64,000 bases of DNA from Geothrix limicola (lineage in GTDB: Bacteria > Acidobacteriota > Holophagae > Holophagales > Holophagaceae). The DNA is taken from contig NZ_BSDE01000001.1 in the NCBI RefSeq assembly GCF_030268085.1, positions 434,001-498,000 of the forward strand, read 5' to 3'. Made by a program: the position numbers and the translations under genes. Below, one piece after another: positions 28,869 through 37,264 of the stretch. Numbering within the stretch: position 1 is the stretch's first letter; every line of letters begins with the position of its first letter. The notes under the pieces were generated by a model, which had not been told where the DNA came from, did not search any database, and saw nothing but the letters and a program-made list of their open reading frames with translations.

Positions 28869-29414
28869 ATGCTTCTTCCATTTCTTCGTTACCTGATCCG
28901 TTTCATCGCGGCCTGCGTCTTCGCCCTGGGCCTCGGAGCCCAGGACACGACGGTGGTCCTGCTCCGCCACGCGGAACGCCAATCCCTGTGGGACGGCGAT
29001 TCCCCTCTGGCCGCCGCCGGGCGGCGACGAGCCCAGGCCCTGGTGCCGCTGCTCACGCCCTTCAAGCCCGCGGCGCTCTACGCGTCGGACCTGGTGCGTA
29101 CCCAGCAGACGCTGGCGCCGCTGGCCACGGCCCTGGCCTTGAAGCCGCAGATCCGCGCCAGGGACGCGAGCGGAACCCTCGCCTCCGAAATCCTCCGCGA
29201 GCAGCGCGGCCATACCGTCATCGTCTGCTGGCACCACGACCTCATGAAGAAGCTCGTCCGCGGCCTGGGCGTGAAGGGGGCGGTGCCTTACTGGCCCCTC
29301 GACGTATACGACTGGCTCTGGATCGTGCGCGTGTCCGCGAAGGGCGAAGCCACCCTGGAGACGCGGCGGCAGGAGCTAGCGCCAGCTGCTGGTGGGGTGC
29401 CCCAGGCCCGCTAG
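28869..29414 (+). CDS. Exported histidine phosphatase (SixA/phosphoglycerate-mutase-like)
   Basis: A 181-residue protein with a signal peptide (to about residue 24, LGLGAQ) and a small histidine-phosphatase domain. LLRHAERQS holds the phospho-accepting histidine, YASDLVRTQQTLAPL the phosphate-pocket arginine, and VIVCWHHDLMKKLV the second catalytic histidine. The substrate is unknown; the periplasmic location argues against classical SixA. AGGGGG precedes the ATG. Its 3' end overlaps the convergent oxidoreductase gene by 39 bp. Confidence 0.82.
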   Translation: MLLPFLRYLIRFIAACVFALGLGAQDTTVVLLRHAERQSLWDGDSPLAAAGRRRAQALVPLLTPFKPAALYASDLVRTQQTLAPLATALALKPQIRARDASGTLASEILREQRGHTVIVCWHHDLMKKLVRGLGVKGAVPYWPLDVYDWLWIVRVSAKGEATLETRRQELAPAAGGVPQAR

Positions 29415-30983
29415 CACTTCCTCGGCGGCGCGAAGGCCGTGGTCCTGCGCCTCCTCGAAGAGGGCGAAGCCACTGAGTTCGGTGTGGGCGAAGTGGATCG
29501 CCCCGAAGGGACGTGACAGGGCGAGGAAGTCGGGATCCCAGATCAGGCCGGGCGCGGGCCGCACCATGGCGTGGCCCCAGCGCATCACGTCGAGGCGCGC
29601 CACCAGGCCTTCCAGATCGGGATGGGCCGGACGCAGGTCGTCCATCACCATGCGCGCGCAGGCCGGCCAGTCCAGGGCGCGCAGGCGGGCCCGTTCGGCT
29701 TCGCAATCGGGGCCGGTGAAGGGGCGGTACCAGGTCCAGACGGTGGGCCCGTAATCGTGCAGGCTCTGGTGTGTGGCCACCACGTAGCCCAAGGCCTCGC
29801 TGTCGCGCAGCACGTTGTCCCAGGCCGGAGGGAAGGTGGGCTCCTGAGGCCGCGCGCGCAGCGTGAGGTTGGCGACCATCCACGGTGCGTTGTGGATGCG
29901 GGCCGCGGCGGGCCGCGCGGCGGCAAAACCGTCGATCACGTGTTTCGCCACGTGCTGGGGTCCTGCGAAGATCACATGTTTCGCGCGCCAGCCGATTCGC
30001 CGCTGCGCGACCGCATCCCAGGCCGTGACGAGCAGGCCGTCCTTCTCCTGGCGGATGGCGGTGGCCATGACGCCGCAGTTCAGCCGCGTCCCGCAGGCCT
30101 GGCGCAGGTGCTCGATGAGGAAGCCGTTGCCCTGGGGCCAGGTGAGCAAAGGCCTGGAATCCTCGCCGGGGCCCTGCTTGCGCGCGGCGAAGTAGAAGAG
30201 GCCCGCCCAGGCGCTGGTGGTGTCGAGACGAGAACCATAGTCGTCGCGGCAGGCGTAGTCCAGCAGCCAGCGCAGCCGCGGCGAGCTGAAGCCACGCGCA
30301 TCCAGCCAGGCCGCGAAGGAGAGGCCATCCAGGGCGCGGGCCTCGGGCGCGTCGGAGCAGCGCGAGCGCGGGATGCTGAAGGCGGGACGGCCCTTCGCGT
30401 CGCGGAAGGCGGCCCAGCGGTCCACCTCCTGAAAGAAGGCGTGGTACTGCCGTTCGTCCTCGGCGCTGGCGCCGGCCCGCAGGTAGAGACCCTCCCACCA
30501 CTGGCCGTGGGCGAAGAGGCGCTCCTCAGGCGCGCGCACGGTGGCCTCCTCCGCGAAGCGGGGATCGCCCTTCGCGTCGAAGCCCTCCAGTACGCCGCAT
30601 TCGTCCAGCAGCCGCAGCACGGCATGGTTGCCGCGGTCCGGCACGGGCAGGTAGTGCGCGGCCCAGGGGAAGGCGCTCACGTGGTTGCGGCCGGATCTGG
30701 AGGTGCCGCCGGGTTCCGGTTCCAGCTCAAGCACGCGGACATCATCAAGACCCGCGCCCACCAGCCGCCAGGCGGCACTGAGCCCCGCCACGCCGCCGCC
30801 CACGACGAGCACGGAGACGGGTTCGAAACGCTCCGGATCCGGGAAGGCGCCGCCGCGCAGCCAGTGGCCCATCGGAAGGTCCGGGCCCACCAGCGCGCCC
30901 TGGAAGGGGAATTCGGGCTTGCGCCGGCAGGCGATGGGAAGCGTTGCCGCCGCCGAAGCCGCGAGGAAGCTGCGGCGCTTCAT
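29376..30983 (-). CDS. Tat-exported FAD-dependent oxidoreductase (amine-oxidase-like)
   Basis: A 535-residue flavoprotein. The N terminus KRRSFLAASAAATLPIAC has a twin-arginine motif and a possible lipobox. The FAD Rossmann motif is VLVVGGGVAGLSAAWRL with the downstream acidic residue in VLELEPEPGG. Residues ~95-130 (SGRNHVSAFPWAAHYLPVP) and a C-terminal FGAIHFAHTELSG match the substrate and FAD ends of flavin amine oxidases and phytoene-desaturase-like enzymes. The substrate is unknown. It lies downstream of the spermidine-synthase-like gene across a repeat, which makes a polyamine substrate thinkable but unproven. Confidence 0.75.
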   Translation of the reverse strand: MKRRSFLAASAAATLPIACRRKPEFPFQGALVGPDLPMGHWLRGGAFPDPERFEPVSVLVVGGGVAGLSAAWRLVGAGLDDVRVLELEPEPGGTSRSGRNHVSAFPWAAHYLPVPDRGNHAVLRLLDECGVLEGFDAKGDPRFAEEATVRAPEERLFAHGQWWEGLYLRAGASAEDERQYHAFFQEVDRWAAFRDAKGRPAFSIPRSRCSDAPEARALDGLSFAAWLDARGFSSPRLRWLLDYACRDDYGSRLDTTSAWAGLFYFAARKQGPGEDSRPLLTWPQGNGFLIEHLRQACGTRLNCGVMATAIRQEKDGLLVTAWDAVAQRRIGWRAKHVIFAGPQHVAKHVIDGFAAARPAAARIHNAPWMVANLTLRARPQEPTFPPAWDNVLRDSEALGYVVATHQSLHDYGPTVWTWYRPFTGPDCEAERARLRALDWPACARMVMDDLRPAHPDLEGLVARLDVMRWGHAMVRPAPGLIWDPDFLALSRPFGAIHFAHTELSGFALFEEAQDHGLRAAEEVLAGLGHPTSSWR

Positions 30984-31018
30984 GGTTCAGTCGTCCAGGA
31001 GGGGCGGGCGGTTGATTC

Positions 31019-31095
31019 ACCGCAGAGAACGCGGAGAACGCAGAGGGTATGTTTGTCTTTCTCTGCGCTCTCGGCGTTCTCCGCGGTTGGCGTTT
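31019..31095. repeat. Palindromic 'CGCGGAGAACGC' repeat element
   Basis: The left arm accgcagagaacgcggagaa (31019-31038) and a right arm with ctctcggcgttctccgcggt (31067-31086) are imperfect reverse complements around a T-rich centre. Bases 31065-31095 match 15430-15460 in glyQ exactly on the opposite strand. It lies between the spermidine-synthase-like gene and the flavin oxidoreductase. Confidence 0.7.
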
Positions 31096-31125
31096 GTCTT
31101 TCCCCGCGTGGAAGAGGGGCCAAGT

Positions 31126-32691
31126 TCAGGACCATCGCCGCCACTCGCGGGCGTAGAGGTGGACGAGCACCTGGTTGTCCAGACGGTTCACCTCGGTGGG
31201 CACGCGGTCCATGTCCTTCGGGAAGGCGAACATGGCGGCGGTGGCTTCATCCGACAGGTGGCGCAGGCCCGGCAGCACGCGGGTGGGTACGTCGAAGTCG
31301 CGCCTGGAGGCGAGGGCGAAGCCCCAGACGCCGAAGGAGGGCACGGCCAGATGGTAGGGGCGCACCTTGAGGCCCGCGGCCTCCATGGTGGCGGCGATGC
31401 ACCAGAAGGACTGGCGGGCCATGAGGGGCGAGGTGCTCTGCACGGTGATCATGGCGTCGTCCGTAAGGCGGCGCTGGAGCAGGCGGTAGAAGCGCGCGGT
31501 GTAGAGCTTCCCCAGGGCATAGGTGTTGGGATCGGGGAAATCCACGTAGGCCATGTCGAAGGGTGGCCCGCTGGTCTCCTGCAGCCAGACCATGGCGTCG
31601 GCGTTGATGATCTTCACCCGCGGATCGTCCAGGGAGGCGCCGTTGAGCTGGCGCACCATGGGCTGGCGGCGGGCCATGTCGGTCATGGCGGGGTCCAGAT
31701 CCACCAGCACGATCTCCTGCACGGAAGGGTGCTTCAGCACCTCGCGCACCGCCAGGCCGTCGCCGCCGCCGCAGATGAGCACGCGTTTCGCATCGGGCCG
31801 CAGGCCGAAGGCCGGATGCACCAGGGCCTCGTGGTAGCGGTACTCGTCGGCGCTGGAGAACTGCAGGTTGCCGTTGAGGAAGAGCTGGAAGCTGCCCCGG
31901 CCGCGGGTGAGCACGATGCGCTGGTAGGCGCTGTCCTTGGCGTAGACGATCTCGTCGGCGAAGATCTCCTCTTCCATGGCCAGGGTGAATTTCCCCGCGA
32001 ACCCGAGGCCCACGGCGAGTAGGGCCATCACGGCGAGGCAGCGCAGGCGGATGAGGCGCGTGGGGCCCAGTTGGGATTGCAGCAGGTAGGTGGACCAGAG
32101 CCCCACGGAAGCGTTCAGGAGGCCGAAGAGCAGGCTGGTGCGCACGAGGCCCAGCTTGGGCATGAACAGGAGCGGGAAGAGGATGGAGGCGAAGAGGGCG
32201 CCCACGTAGTCGAGGGTGAGCACACTGGCGATCAGATCCTTGAAGCGCACCTGGTCCTTCAGGATCCGCATGAGGATGGGGATCTCCAGCCCCACCAGCG
32301 TGCCCACGGCCATCACGACGCCGTAGAGCACGACACGGAAGGCGTGGGTGTGGGCGAAGGCCTGGAAGAGGATGGGTGCCGAGCAGCCTCCGACGAGGGC
32401 CACCGCCAGTTCCAGATCCACGAAGCGGCGGGCGAGGCCACGCTGCAGGAACTTCGACAGCCAGGAGCCGAGCCCCATGGCGCTGAGGTAGACGCCGATC
32501 ACCGTGGAGAACTGCGTGACCGAATCCCCCAGCAGGTAGCTCGACAGCGTGCCCGCCACCAGTTCGTAGATCAGCCCACAGGAGGCGATGAGCAGCACGC
32601 TGATGAAGAGCAGAGGCGCTTTCAGGGTGGGCTGGGGCGAGGCGGGTTCTGAAAAAGAATTAGCCACGGAGGACATCCGATCCGCGTTCAT
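31126..32691 (-). CDS. Membrane-fused spermidine-synthase-like protein (SpeE domain)
   Basis: About 521 residues. The N-terminal ~230 residues form around seven membrane helices (including LIASCGLIYELVAGTLSSYL and VGLEIPILMRILKDQ), followed by a polyamine-aminopropyltransferase domain: AYQRIVLTRG, LFLNGNLQFSSADEYRYHEA, RVLICGGGDGLAVREVL for the SAM-derived cofactor, VDLDPAM and YVDFPDPNTYALGKLY. The enzyme domain probably uses decarboxylated SAM, although the acceptor is unknown. The first ATG (32691) lies inside a dispersed repeat; the ATG at 32676 is an alternative. It follows DUF350 and DUF4178 genes in the same direction. Confidence 0.82.
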   Translation of the reverse strand: MNADRMSSVANSFSEPASPQPTLKAPLLFISVLLIASCGLIYELVAGTLSSYLLGDSVTQFSTVIGVYLSAMGLGSWLSKFLQRGLARRFVDLELAVALVGGCSAPILFQAFAHTHAFRVVLYGVVMAVGTLVGLEIPILMRILKDQVRFKDLIASVLTLDYVGALFASILFPLLFMPKLGLVRTSLLFGLLNASVGLWSTYLLQSQLGPTRLIRLRCLAVMALLAVGLGFAGKFTLAMEEEIFADEIVYAKDSAYQRIVLTRGRGSFQLFLNGNLQFSSADEYRYHEALVHPAFGLRPDAKRVLICGGGDGLAVREVLKHPSVQEIVLVDLDPAMTDMARRQPMVRQLNGASLDDPRVKIINADAMVWLQETSGPPFDMAYVDFPDPNTYALGKLYTARFYRLLQRRLTDDAMITVQSTSPLMARQSFWCIAATMEAAGLKVRPYHLAVPSFGVWGFALASRRDFDVPTRVLPGLRHLSDEATAAMFAFPKDMDRVPTEVNRLDNQVLVHLYAREWRRWS

Positions 32692-32708
32692 CCGTGTTCA
32701 TCTGTGGC
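32663..32708. repeat. Shortened 'GGATGAACAC' inverted repeat overlapping a gene start
   Basis: A 46-bp copy of the family at 20993-21071. The right arm (gcgttcatccgtgttcatct) is full, and the left arm is cut to gccacgga plus a degenerate part. On the minus strand it contains the first ATG of the spermidine-synthase-like gene. Confidence 0.65.
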
Positions 32709-32711
32709 CAA

Positions 32712-32930
32712 TCACCCATGGATCGCGGCGGCGATGATGATGCTGATGCCGAGGATGAGGCAGCCGAGGACGATGCCGAGGGCGGTGTTCTGGTCATCCT
32801 CCATCTCCTTGCGGAGCGAGAAGGGCAGCACCTTCACGAGGATCAGCCACACCACGCCGAGGATGACGAGGCCCAGGGCGGAGAAGACGGCGGCGACGAG
32901 GAGTTGATGGAGCAGCTGGTTCGTGAACAT
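32712..32930 (-). CDS. DUF350 family membrane protein (YjfL-like, single unit)
   Basis: A 72-residue protein with two membrane helices, the first around residues 10-35, the second ALGIVLGCLILGISIIIAAA. The loop EMEDDQNTALGI is the conserved DUF350 motif. The common form has two such units; this one has a single repeat. GGAGG with 6-nt spacing precedes the ATG at 32930, which overlaps the stop of the 59-residue peptide gene; an in-frame GTG at 32933 is possible. Members often lie with polyamine-synthase-like and envelope-stress genes. Biochemical function is unknown. Confidence 0.82.
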   Translation of the reverse strand: MFTNQLLHQLLVAAVFSALGLVILGVVWLILVKVLPFSLRKEMEDDQNTALGIVLGCLILGISIIIAAAIHG

Positions 32931-33109
32931 CACTTACCTCCGTGAAAGCCGTTGTTGTGAAGGAAGGTGCGGTAGGCCCCGGGCGTCTGGCGGACGCTGG
33001 GCGGAAGATCGGCGCGGCGCCGCTGGCCGAAGAACTCGCGGCCGAAGAAGCCGTTGGCGACCATGAGGCTGAAACCACCGCCGAGGAAGAGGGCGTAGAG
33101 GATGCGCAT
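32930..33109 (-). CDS. Small membrane peptide, 59 residues
   Basis: MRILYALFLGGGFSLMVANG is a single membrane helix, followed by a basic and polar tail (REFFGQRRRADLPPSVRQ). No family recognised. Its ATG overlaps the DUF4178 stop (ATGA) and its stop overlaps the DUF350 start (ATGA), and a good ribosome site for DUF350 sits in its 3' end. Tight coupling on both sides is the best evidence that it is a real gene. Confidence 0.65.
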   Translation of the reverse strand: MRILYALFLGGGFSLMVANGFFGREFFGQRRRADLPPSVRQTPGAYRTFLHNNGFHGGK

Positions 33110-35166
33110 CAGTCGTCTCCGCCAGAAGCTGCTCTCGGTGCGTACATGCTCTCCTGCCAGCGCCGGCTTTCGAAGGCCGCCATGCGGAAGACGAGCAGCA
33201 GGGGCACGATCAGGATGCCCACGAGGGCCAGCATCGGATACAGCCAGCGCATGACGCCCTGGCGCAGCTGCACGTCGATGGCGCGCACCGGCGGGAAGGT
33301 GCCATCCCACTGGGGGGCCAGGCGCAGCACGTAGTTGCCGGGCGGCACGGCGCTCAGGAACACGGTGGAGACCTGCTCACCTTCGGACCAGGATTCGCCG
33401 CCGTCCACGCCGTGGTAGTAGCTGCTTTCCAGAAGGAAGAGCTCGGCGACACCGGTGGTTTCGCTCACCAGGGCGCCGTCCAGGCTGACCCAGGCGTTGT
33501 TCACCGGCGCGCGGAGGGTGACGGCCAGGTTGCTGTGGCCGTCCTTGATCTCGATGGGATCCGAAAAGAAGACGGGCTCCTGGGCTTCCGTCGGCGGAGC
33601 ATCCGATGGTGCGGGCGCTGATGGTGTGGTCCCCAAGGTGGCTGGCGTGGCGGGCCTGCGCGCGGGGATGCCCCTGCGGGCGGTCTCGGGTGTGCCCGTG
33701 CGAAGGCCCGGGCTCATTTCGTAGAGATCGAGCTTGCGGCTGAACAGCTCTACGTTCCGATGCGTCACGGATTCGGCCATCACCAGGATGAGCAGCAGGC
33801 CCAGGGCCCCCATGATCCAGAGGCGGGACTTGGCGAGTGTGGTCTTGTGGGGGTTGGGCTGGAAGGAGGAGATGCCCTGGGGCGCGGAGGGCCGGCCCTC
33901 GAGCTTGAAGGCGGACCACACGGCTTCGGGTTCCAGGTAGACCGACCGGCTCCAGTTCACTTCCTGGCCGCCGCCCTTGTGGCGTTGCCACTCGCGGGTG
34001 AGGCTCTGGGGCGGGGAGACGAATTCCGTCACCTGCACCTCTTCGCCCTGCTCGACGGTCCAGTAGAACTCGCCCCACACCCCTTCCACGACGGCCACCA
34101 CATCCTGGAAGCGGCGCCAGTGCTGGCCCAGCGTCCACAGGTTCCGCTGAGCGCCTTCGACCTGTGGCACCTCGCCGGGGGGCACGGCCGTGGCCAGGCT
34201 CCAGTGGCCCTCGCTTTCCACCAGCCATTTGAAGCCGTGCTGGCTGTCCAGCAGCAGGTACTCGATCCACGGATAGCTCGTGCCTTCGATGCTGCAGCTG
34301 CGGCGCAGCTGGCCGATGCAGATGATTTTCTCGCCGTTCAAGGTGCCTTCGGCGCCGAGGGGGATCACCACATCCTGATGGGGTTGCTTCAGGCTCTTCA
34401 GGAAGGCCAGCTTGCCGTTCTCGGCGGACAGCAGGCTGCCGCAGCTGGGGCAGCCCACGCGCTGGGTCTGGTCCGGCGCGTGCAGGGACAGGGCCCCGCC
34501 GCACTTGGGGCAGTTGAGCGCCTGAGTCCCGACCTTGGCCGGTTTGCGTGTGCCGCCCTGAAGGTGCAGGTCGGCCAGGGGGATCTCGCGGCCCAGGAAG
34601 AAGAGTGGCGTATCCTCGCCGTAATCGAGGGTGGCGAATGCGCCGTTGCGCCCCGAGAGGTCCGCGAAGCGGTAGGTGGCACCGGGATCGAGGGCCCATG
34701 GGATCTCGCCTTCGGCGCTGTGGAAGGCGGCGTGGCTCACCTCGTCCACGGTCCAGGTGCCATCGGGGCCCAGGTCGACGCTGGCGCCGGCCTGGAGGCT
34801 GTCGACCGCAGGCAGCGCGCCGTGGGGCGTCTGCGTGAAGGTGAGGTAGAAGCGGCCCTGGGCTTCGGCCAGCCAGCCCCAGCGGCCATCGTCGAGGGCG
34901 AGGTACCACTCGTCCCACACGCCGCCCAAAGGGTGCTTGAGCTGCACGCGACCGGCCAGCGAGAAGGTCCGCCCGGCATAGGTGCCCGAGGCGCCCAGGC
35001 CCAGGGGGGAGCCCGTGTCCACCAGATCGGCCACCTTGCCGAGCTGTTCGACGTCGCGATCCTTGCGCGCCGCCAGGGCCTTGCAGTACGAGCAGACGGC
35101 GACCATCGTCCCGGGCCGGAAGCTCAGGGCGGCACCGCAGCTGGGGCAGGAGGCGAGGGTGCTCAT
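33109..35166 (-). CDS. DUF4178-domain protein with two zinc ribbons
   Basis: A 685-residue protein. It opens with a zinc ribbon (CPSCGAAL at ~8, CSYCKAL at ~26), then a DUF4178 unit (~55-190), a second zinc ribbon (CPKCGGALSLHA...CPSCGSLL, near 220-245) and a second DUF4178 unit (~265-400; WIEYLLLDSQHGFKWLVESE). A membrane helix near 455 (RLWIMGALGLLLILVMAES) leads to a Pro/Ala linker, a beta-rich external domain and a final helix near 650. The layout is a cytoplasmic zinc/DUF4178 half and an extracytoplasmic half. Function unknown; the neighbourhood with DUF350 and SpeE recurs in bacteria. Confidence 0.8.
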   Translation of the reverse strand: MSTLASCPSCGAALSFRPGTMVAVCSYCKALAARKDRDVEQLGKVADLVDTGSPLGLGASGTYAGRTFSLAGRVQLKHPLGGVWDEWYLALDDGRWGWLAEAQGRFYLTFTQTPHGALPAVDSLQAGASVDLGPDGTWTVDEVSHAAFHSAEGEIPWALDPGATYRFADLSGRNGAFATLDYGEDTPLFFLGREIPLADLHLQGGTRKPAKVGTQALNCPKCGGALSLHAPDQTQRVGCPSCGSLLSAENGKLAFLKSLKQPHQDVVIPLGAEGTLNGEKIICIGQLRRSCSIEGTSYPWIEYLLLDSQHGFKWLVESEGHWSLATAVPPGEVPQVEGAQRNLWTLGQHWRRFQDVVAVVEGVWGEFYWTVEQGEEVQVTEFVSPPQSLTREWQRHKGGGQEVNWSRSVYLEPEAVWSAFKLEGRPSAPQGISSFQPNPHKTTLAKSRLWIMGALGLLLILVMAESVTHRNVELFSRKLDLYEMSPGLRTGTPETARRGIPARRPATPATLGTTPSAPAPSDAPPTEAQEPVFFSDPIEIKDGHSNLAVTLRAPVNNAWVSLDGALVSETTGVAELFLLESSYYHGVDGGESWSEGEQVSTVFLSAVPPGNYVLRLAPQWDGTFPPVRAIDVQLRQGVMRWLYPMLALVGILIVPLLLVFRMAAFESRRWQESMYAPRAASGGDD

Positions 35167-35184
35167 GGGATTCCGGTGATTATG

Positions 35185-36342
35185 TCAGAGCAGGGAAAGG
35201 CCGCGCGCCAATCCTTCGCGGAAGGTGGATTCGGGCCCGAGGAGGCTGAGCACCAGGTGCCCGTCGCCCGGTAGATCGAAGAAGGAGCCGGGATGGGCCA
35301 GCACCGAGGCGTGTTCCAGCAGGCGCAGGGCGCAGGCATCGTCGCCATCCACGGCGGGGCGGCGCAGGAGGACGGACCAGCCGCCCTCCACGGGCAGCCG
35401 GGACAGGTGGGGATGCGCGGAGAGCGCCGCGTCGAGGGCGGCTAGGTTGGCGCGGAGCCGCTGGCGAATCTGATCCCGGATGGCGGGCGCCAGCTCCAGC
35501 AGCCGCGGCGCCGCGGCCTGGACGGGAGCGGACACCGAAAGGTACTGATCCGCCAGGAAGGCGAGGCCCTCCATGTGTTCGGCCGCTCCGGGACCGCGCA
35601 CGGCGATCCAGCCCAGCTTCAGCTGGGGCAGGGCCGCCACCTTGCTGAGGCCCGATAGCACGAAGACGGGGCAGGGGGGATCGGCATCCTGGAGGGCCGT
35701 GTCCAGGCGATCCGCGGGCGGCTCCAGCGCGTAGTCTGAGAACACCTCGTCGACGAGCAGCGCCAGCTTCCGTTCGGTGCAGAAGGCCGTCAGGTCCGAC
35801 CATTCCGTTTTGGACAGGAAATGTCCGGTGGGGTTGTTGGGGTTCACGACGACCACGGCCCGGGTGCGCGGCGTGACGGCGGCTTCCAGCGTGCCTGGAT
35901 CGAGGTGCCAGCGCTCGTGGAAGTAGGAAGGCACGGACCGGGCGGAGAGGCCTTCGAGCCGCGCCAGCCAGTCGAAGAGCGGATAGCTGGGGCTGGGCAC
36001 CAGGATGTCGTCGCCGGGATCGGCCAGCAGCTTGAACAGCAGGCCGTAGGCTTCGCTGGTGGAGGCCGTCAGCAGCAGGTCCTCGGCGCGAAGGCCGTGT
36101 CCGTGGTGGCGGGCGATGGCTTCCCGGGCGGTTCGGGAACCCTGCGGATCCGGGTCGTAGCTCAGCACCGTGGGGGCCGAAAGGGCCGTGCGGATCTCGG
36201 CTTCCGGGTAGGCGAAGCCGCAGCGGGTTGGGTTGGAAACCGTCAGGTCGAGGATCTCCCGGCCCCCGGCCTTCAGGGCGGCCAGCGAGGCCGTCAGGGC
36301 GTTCGGCGTGAATCCGTGCGGCAGGCGGGAGGAGAGGCGCAT
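35185..36342 (-). CDS. PLP-dependent aminotransferase, class I/II
   Basis: A 385-residue fold-type I enzyme. VVNPNNPTGHFLSKTEW is the classical NPNNPTG motif, LLVDEVFSDYAL carries the PLP-contacting Asp, and VLSGLSKVAALPQLKLGWI contains the Schiff-base lysine. The start IL-DLTVSNPTRCGF resembles aspartate/alanine-type aminotransferases. The substrate cannot be set. It ends 18 nt before the DUF4178 gene on the same strand, so it may head that operon. Confidence 0.87.
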   Translation of the reverse strand: MRLSSRLPHGFTPNALTASLAALKAGGREILDLTVSNPTRCGFAYPEAEIRTALSAPTVLSYDPDPQGSRTAREAIARHHGHGLRAEDLLLTASTSEAYGLLFKLLADPGDDILVPSPSYPLFDWLARLEGLSARSVPSYFHERWHLDPGTLEAAVTPRTRAVVVVNPNNPTGHFLSKTEWSDLTAFCTERKLALLVDEVFSDYALEPPADRLDTALQDADPPCPVFVLSGLSKVAALPQLKLGWIAVRGPGAAEHMEGLAFLADQYLSVSAPVQAAAPRLLELAPAIRDQIRQRLRANLAALDAALSAHPHLSRLPVEGGWSVLLRRPAVDGDDACALRLLEHASVLAHPGSFFDLPGDGHLVLSLLGPESTFREGLARGLSLL

Positions 36343-36464
36343 GGTTCCAGGGTAGACGAAGGGGCTGGATCCCCGGCTTCCGACGCCGCCTGCGGGGCCA
36401 ATTTATGATCCTGCGGTCGGGATTCGGTTTTCGCGCGATAATCCCGGAATCACAGGAGGCTCCC

Positions 36465-37142
36465 ATGGCGAAGGCGCTCAAGGTGGCAGTGTTGCTGGCC
36501 GGTTCGGGCCACCTCGATGGTGCCGAGGTCCGCGAAGCGGTGCTCACGCTGCTGGCCCTGGATCAGCATGGCGCGGCCTTCCAGTGCATCGCGCCCAACG
36601 CCGAGCAGCACCACGTCATCAACCACGTGACGGGACAGCCCGTGCCCGGCGCGGTGCGCAACATCCTTGAAGAAGCCAGCCGCATCGCCCGCGTGGGCCA
36701 GTGCCTGGATCTGGCGAAGGCCCGGGTCGAAGACTACGACGCCCTGCTGATGCCCGGTGGCTACGGGGTGGCCAAGAACCTCTGTAGCTTCGCCTTCAAG
36801 GGGGCCGAGGGCGAGGTGCGGCCCGACGTGGCGGCCTTCGTCCGCGGCTTCTTCAACGCGAAGAAGCCCGTGGGCGCCATCTGCATCGCCCCGGCCCTCG
36901 TGGCGCTGGCCCTGTCGGGCCGCAGTGCGGCGCGGCTCACCCTGGGCGGCGATCCGGGCTGCGCGGACGCCATGCGCAAGCTGGGCCACCTTCACCAGGA
37001 CACGCCCAGTGCCCGCGAAATCATCGTCGACGAGTCCCTCAACCTCGTCACGACACCCGCCTACATGTTCGACGACGCGCGGCTGAGCGACGTCTTCGTG
37101 GGCATCGACCGCTGCGTGACCGAGGTGCTGAAGCGGGTCTAG
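36465..37142 (+). CDS. elbB: ElbB-like glyoxalase (DJ-1/PfpI superfamily)
   Basis: A 225-residue protein matching ElbB ('enhancing lycopene biosynthesis protein 2'). Segments VAVLLAGSGHLDGAEVREAV, VTGQPVPGAVRNILEEASRI, DALLMPGGYGVAKNLCSFA and the nucleophile elbow GAICIAPALVAL are all conserved. E. coli ElbB has weak glyoxalase III activity; the physiological role is unclear. AGGAGG at 36454-36459 fixes the ATG at 36465, discounting an ATG 60 nt upstream. Confidence 0.92.
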   Translation: MAKALKVAVLLAGSGHLDGAEVREAVLTLLALDQHGAAFQCIAPNAEQHHVINHVTGQPVPGAVRNILEEASRIARVGQCLDLAKARVEDYDALLMPGGYGVAKNLCSFAFKGAEGEVRPDVAAFVRGFFNAKKPVGAICIAPALVALALSGRSAARLTLGGDPGCADAMRKLGHLHQDTPSAREIIVDESLNLVTTPAYMFDDARLSDVFVGIDRCVTEVLKRV

Positions 37143-37264
37143 ACCGGAGACCGCTCCGCCCCAGGGCCAGGGCCACTCGGAGCTCCTGGGCGGCCGCGCC
37201 TGCCCATTGACGGAGGCGGGGCCAGAATCGACGCTTGGGCCGGCACCTCTCAATGGAGGCTGGG

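Noticed and set aside
31126-36342. Considered a complete Psp-type envelope-stress locus
   Set aside because: No PspA/IM30, YjfK/DUF2491 or ATP-grasp gene is present; only the DUF350/DUF4178/SpeE part is seen.
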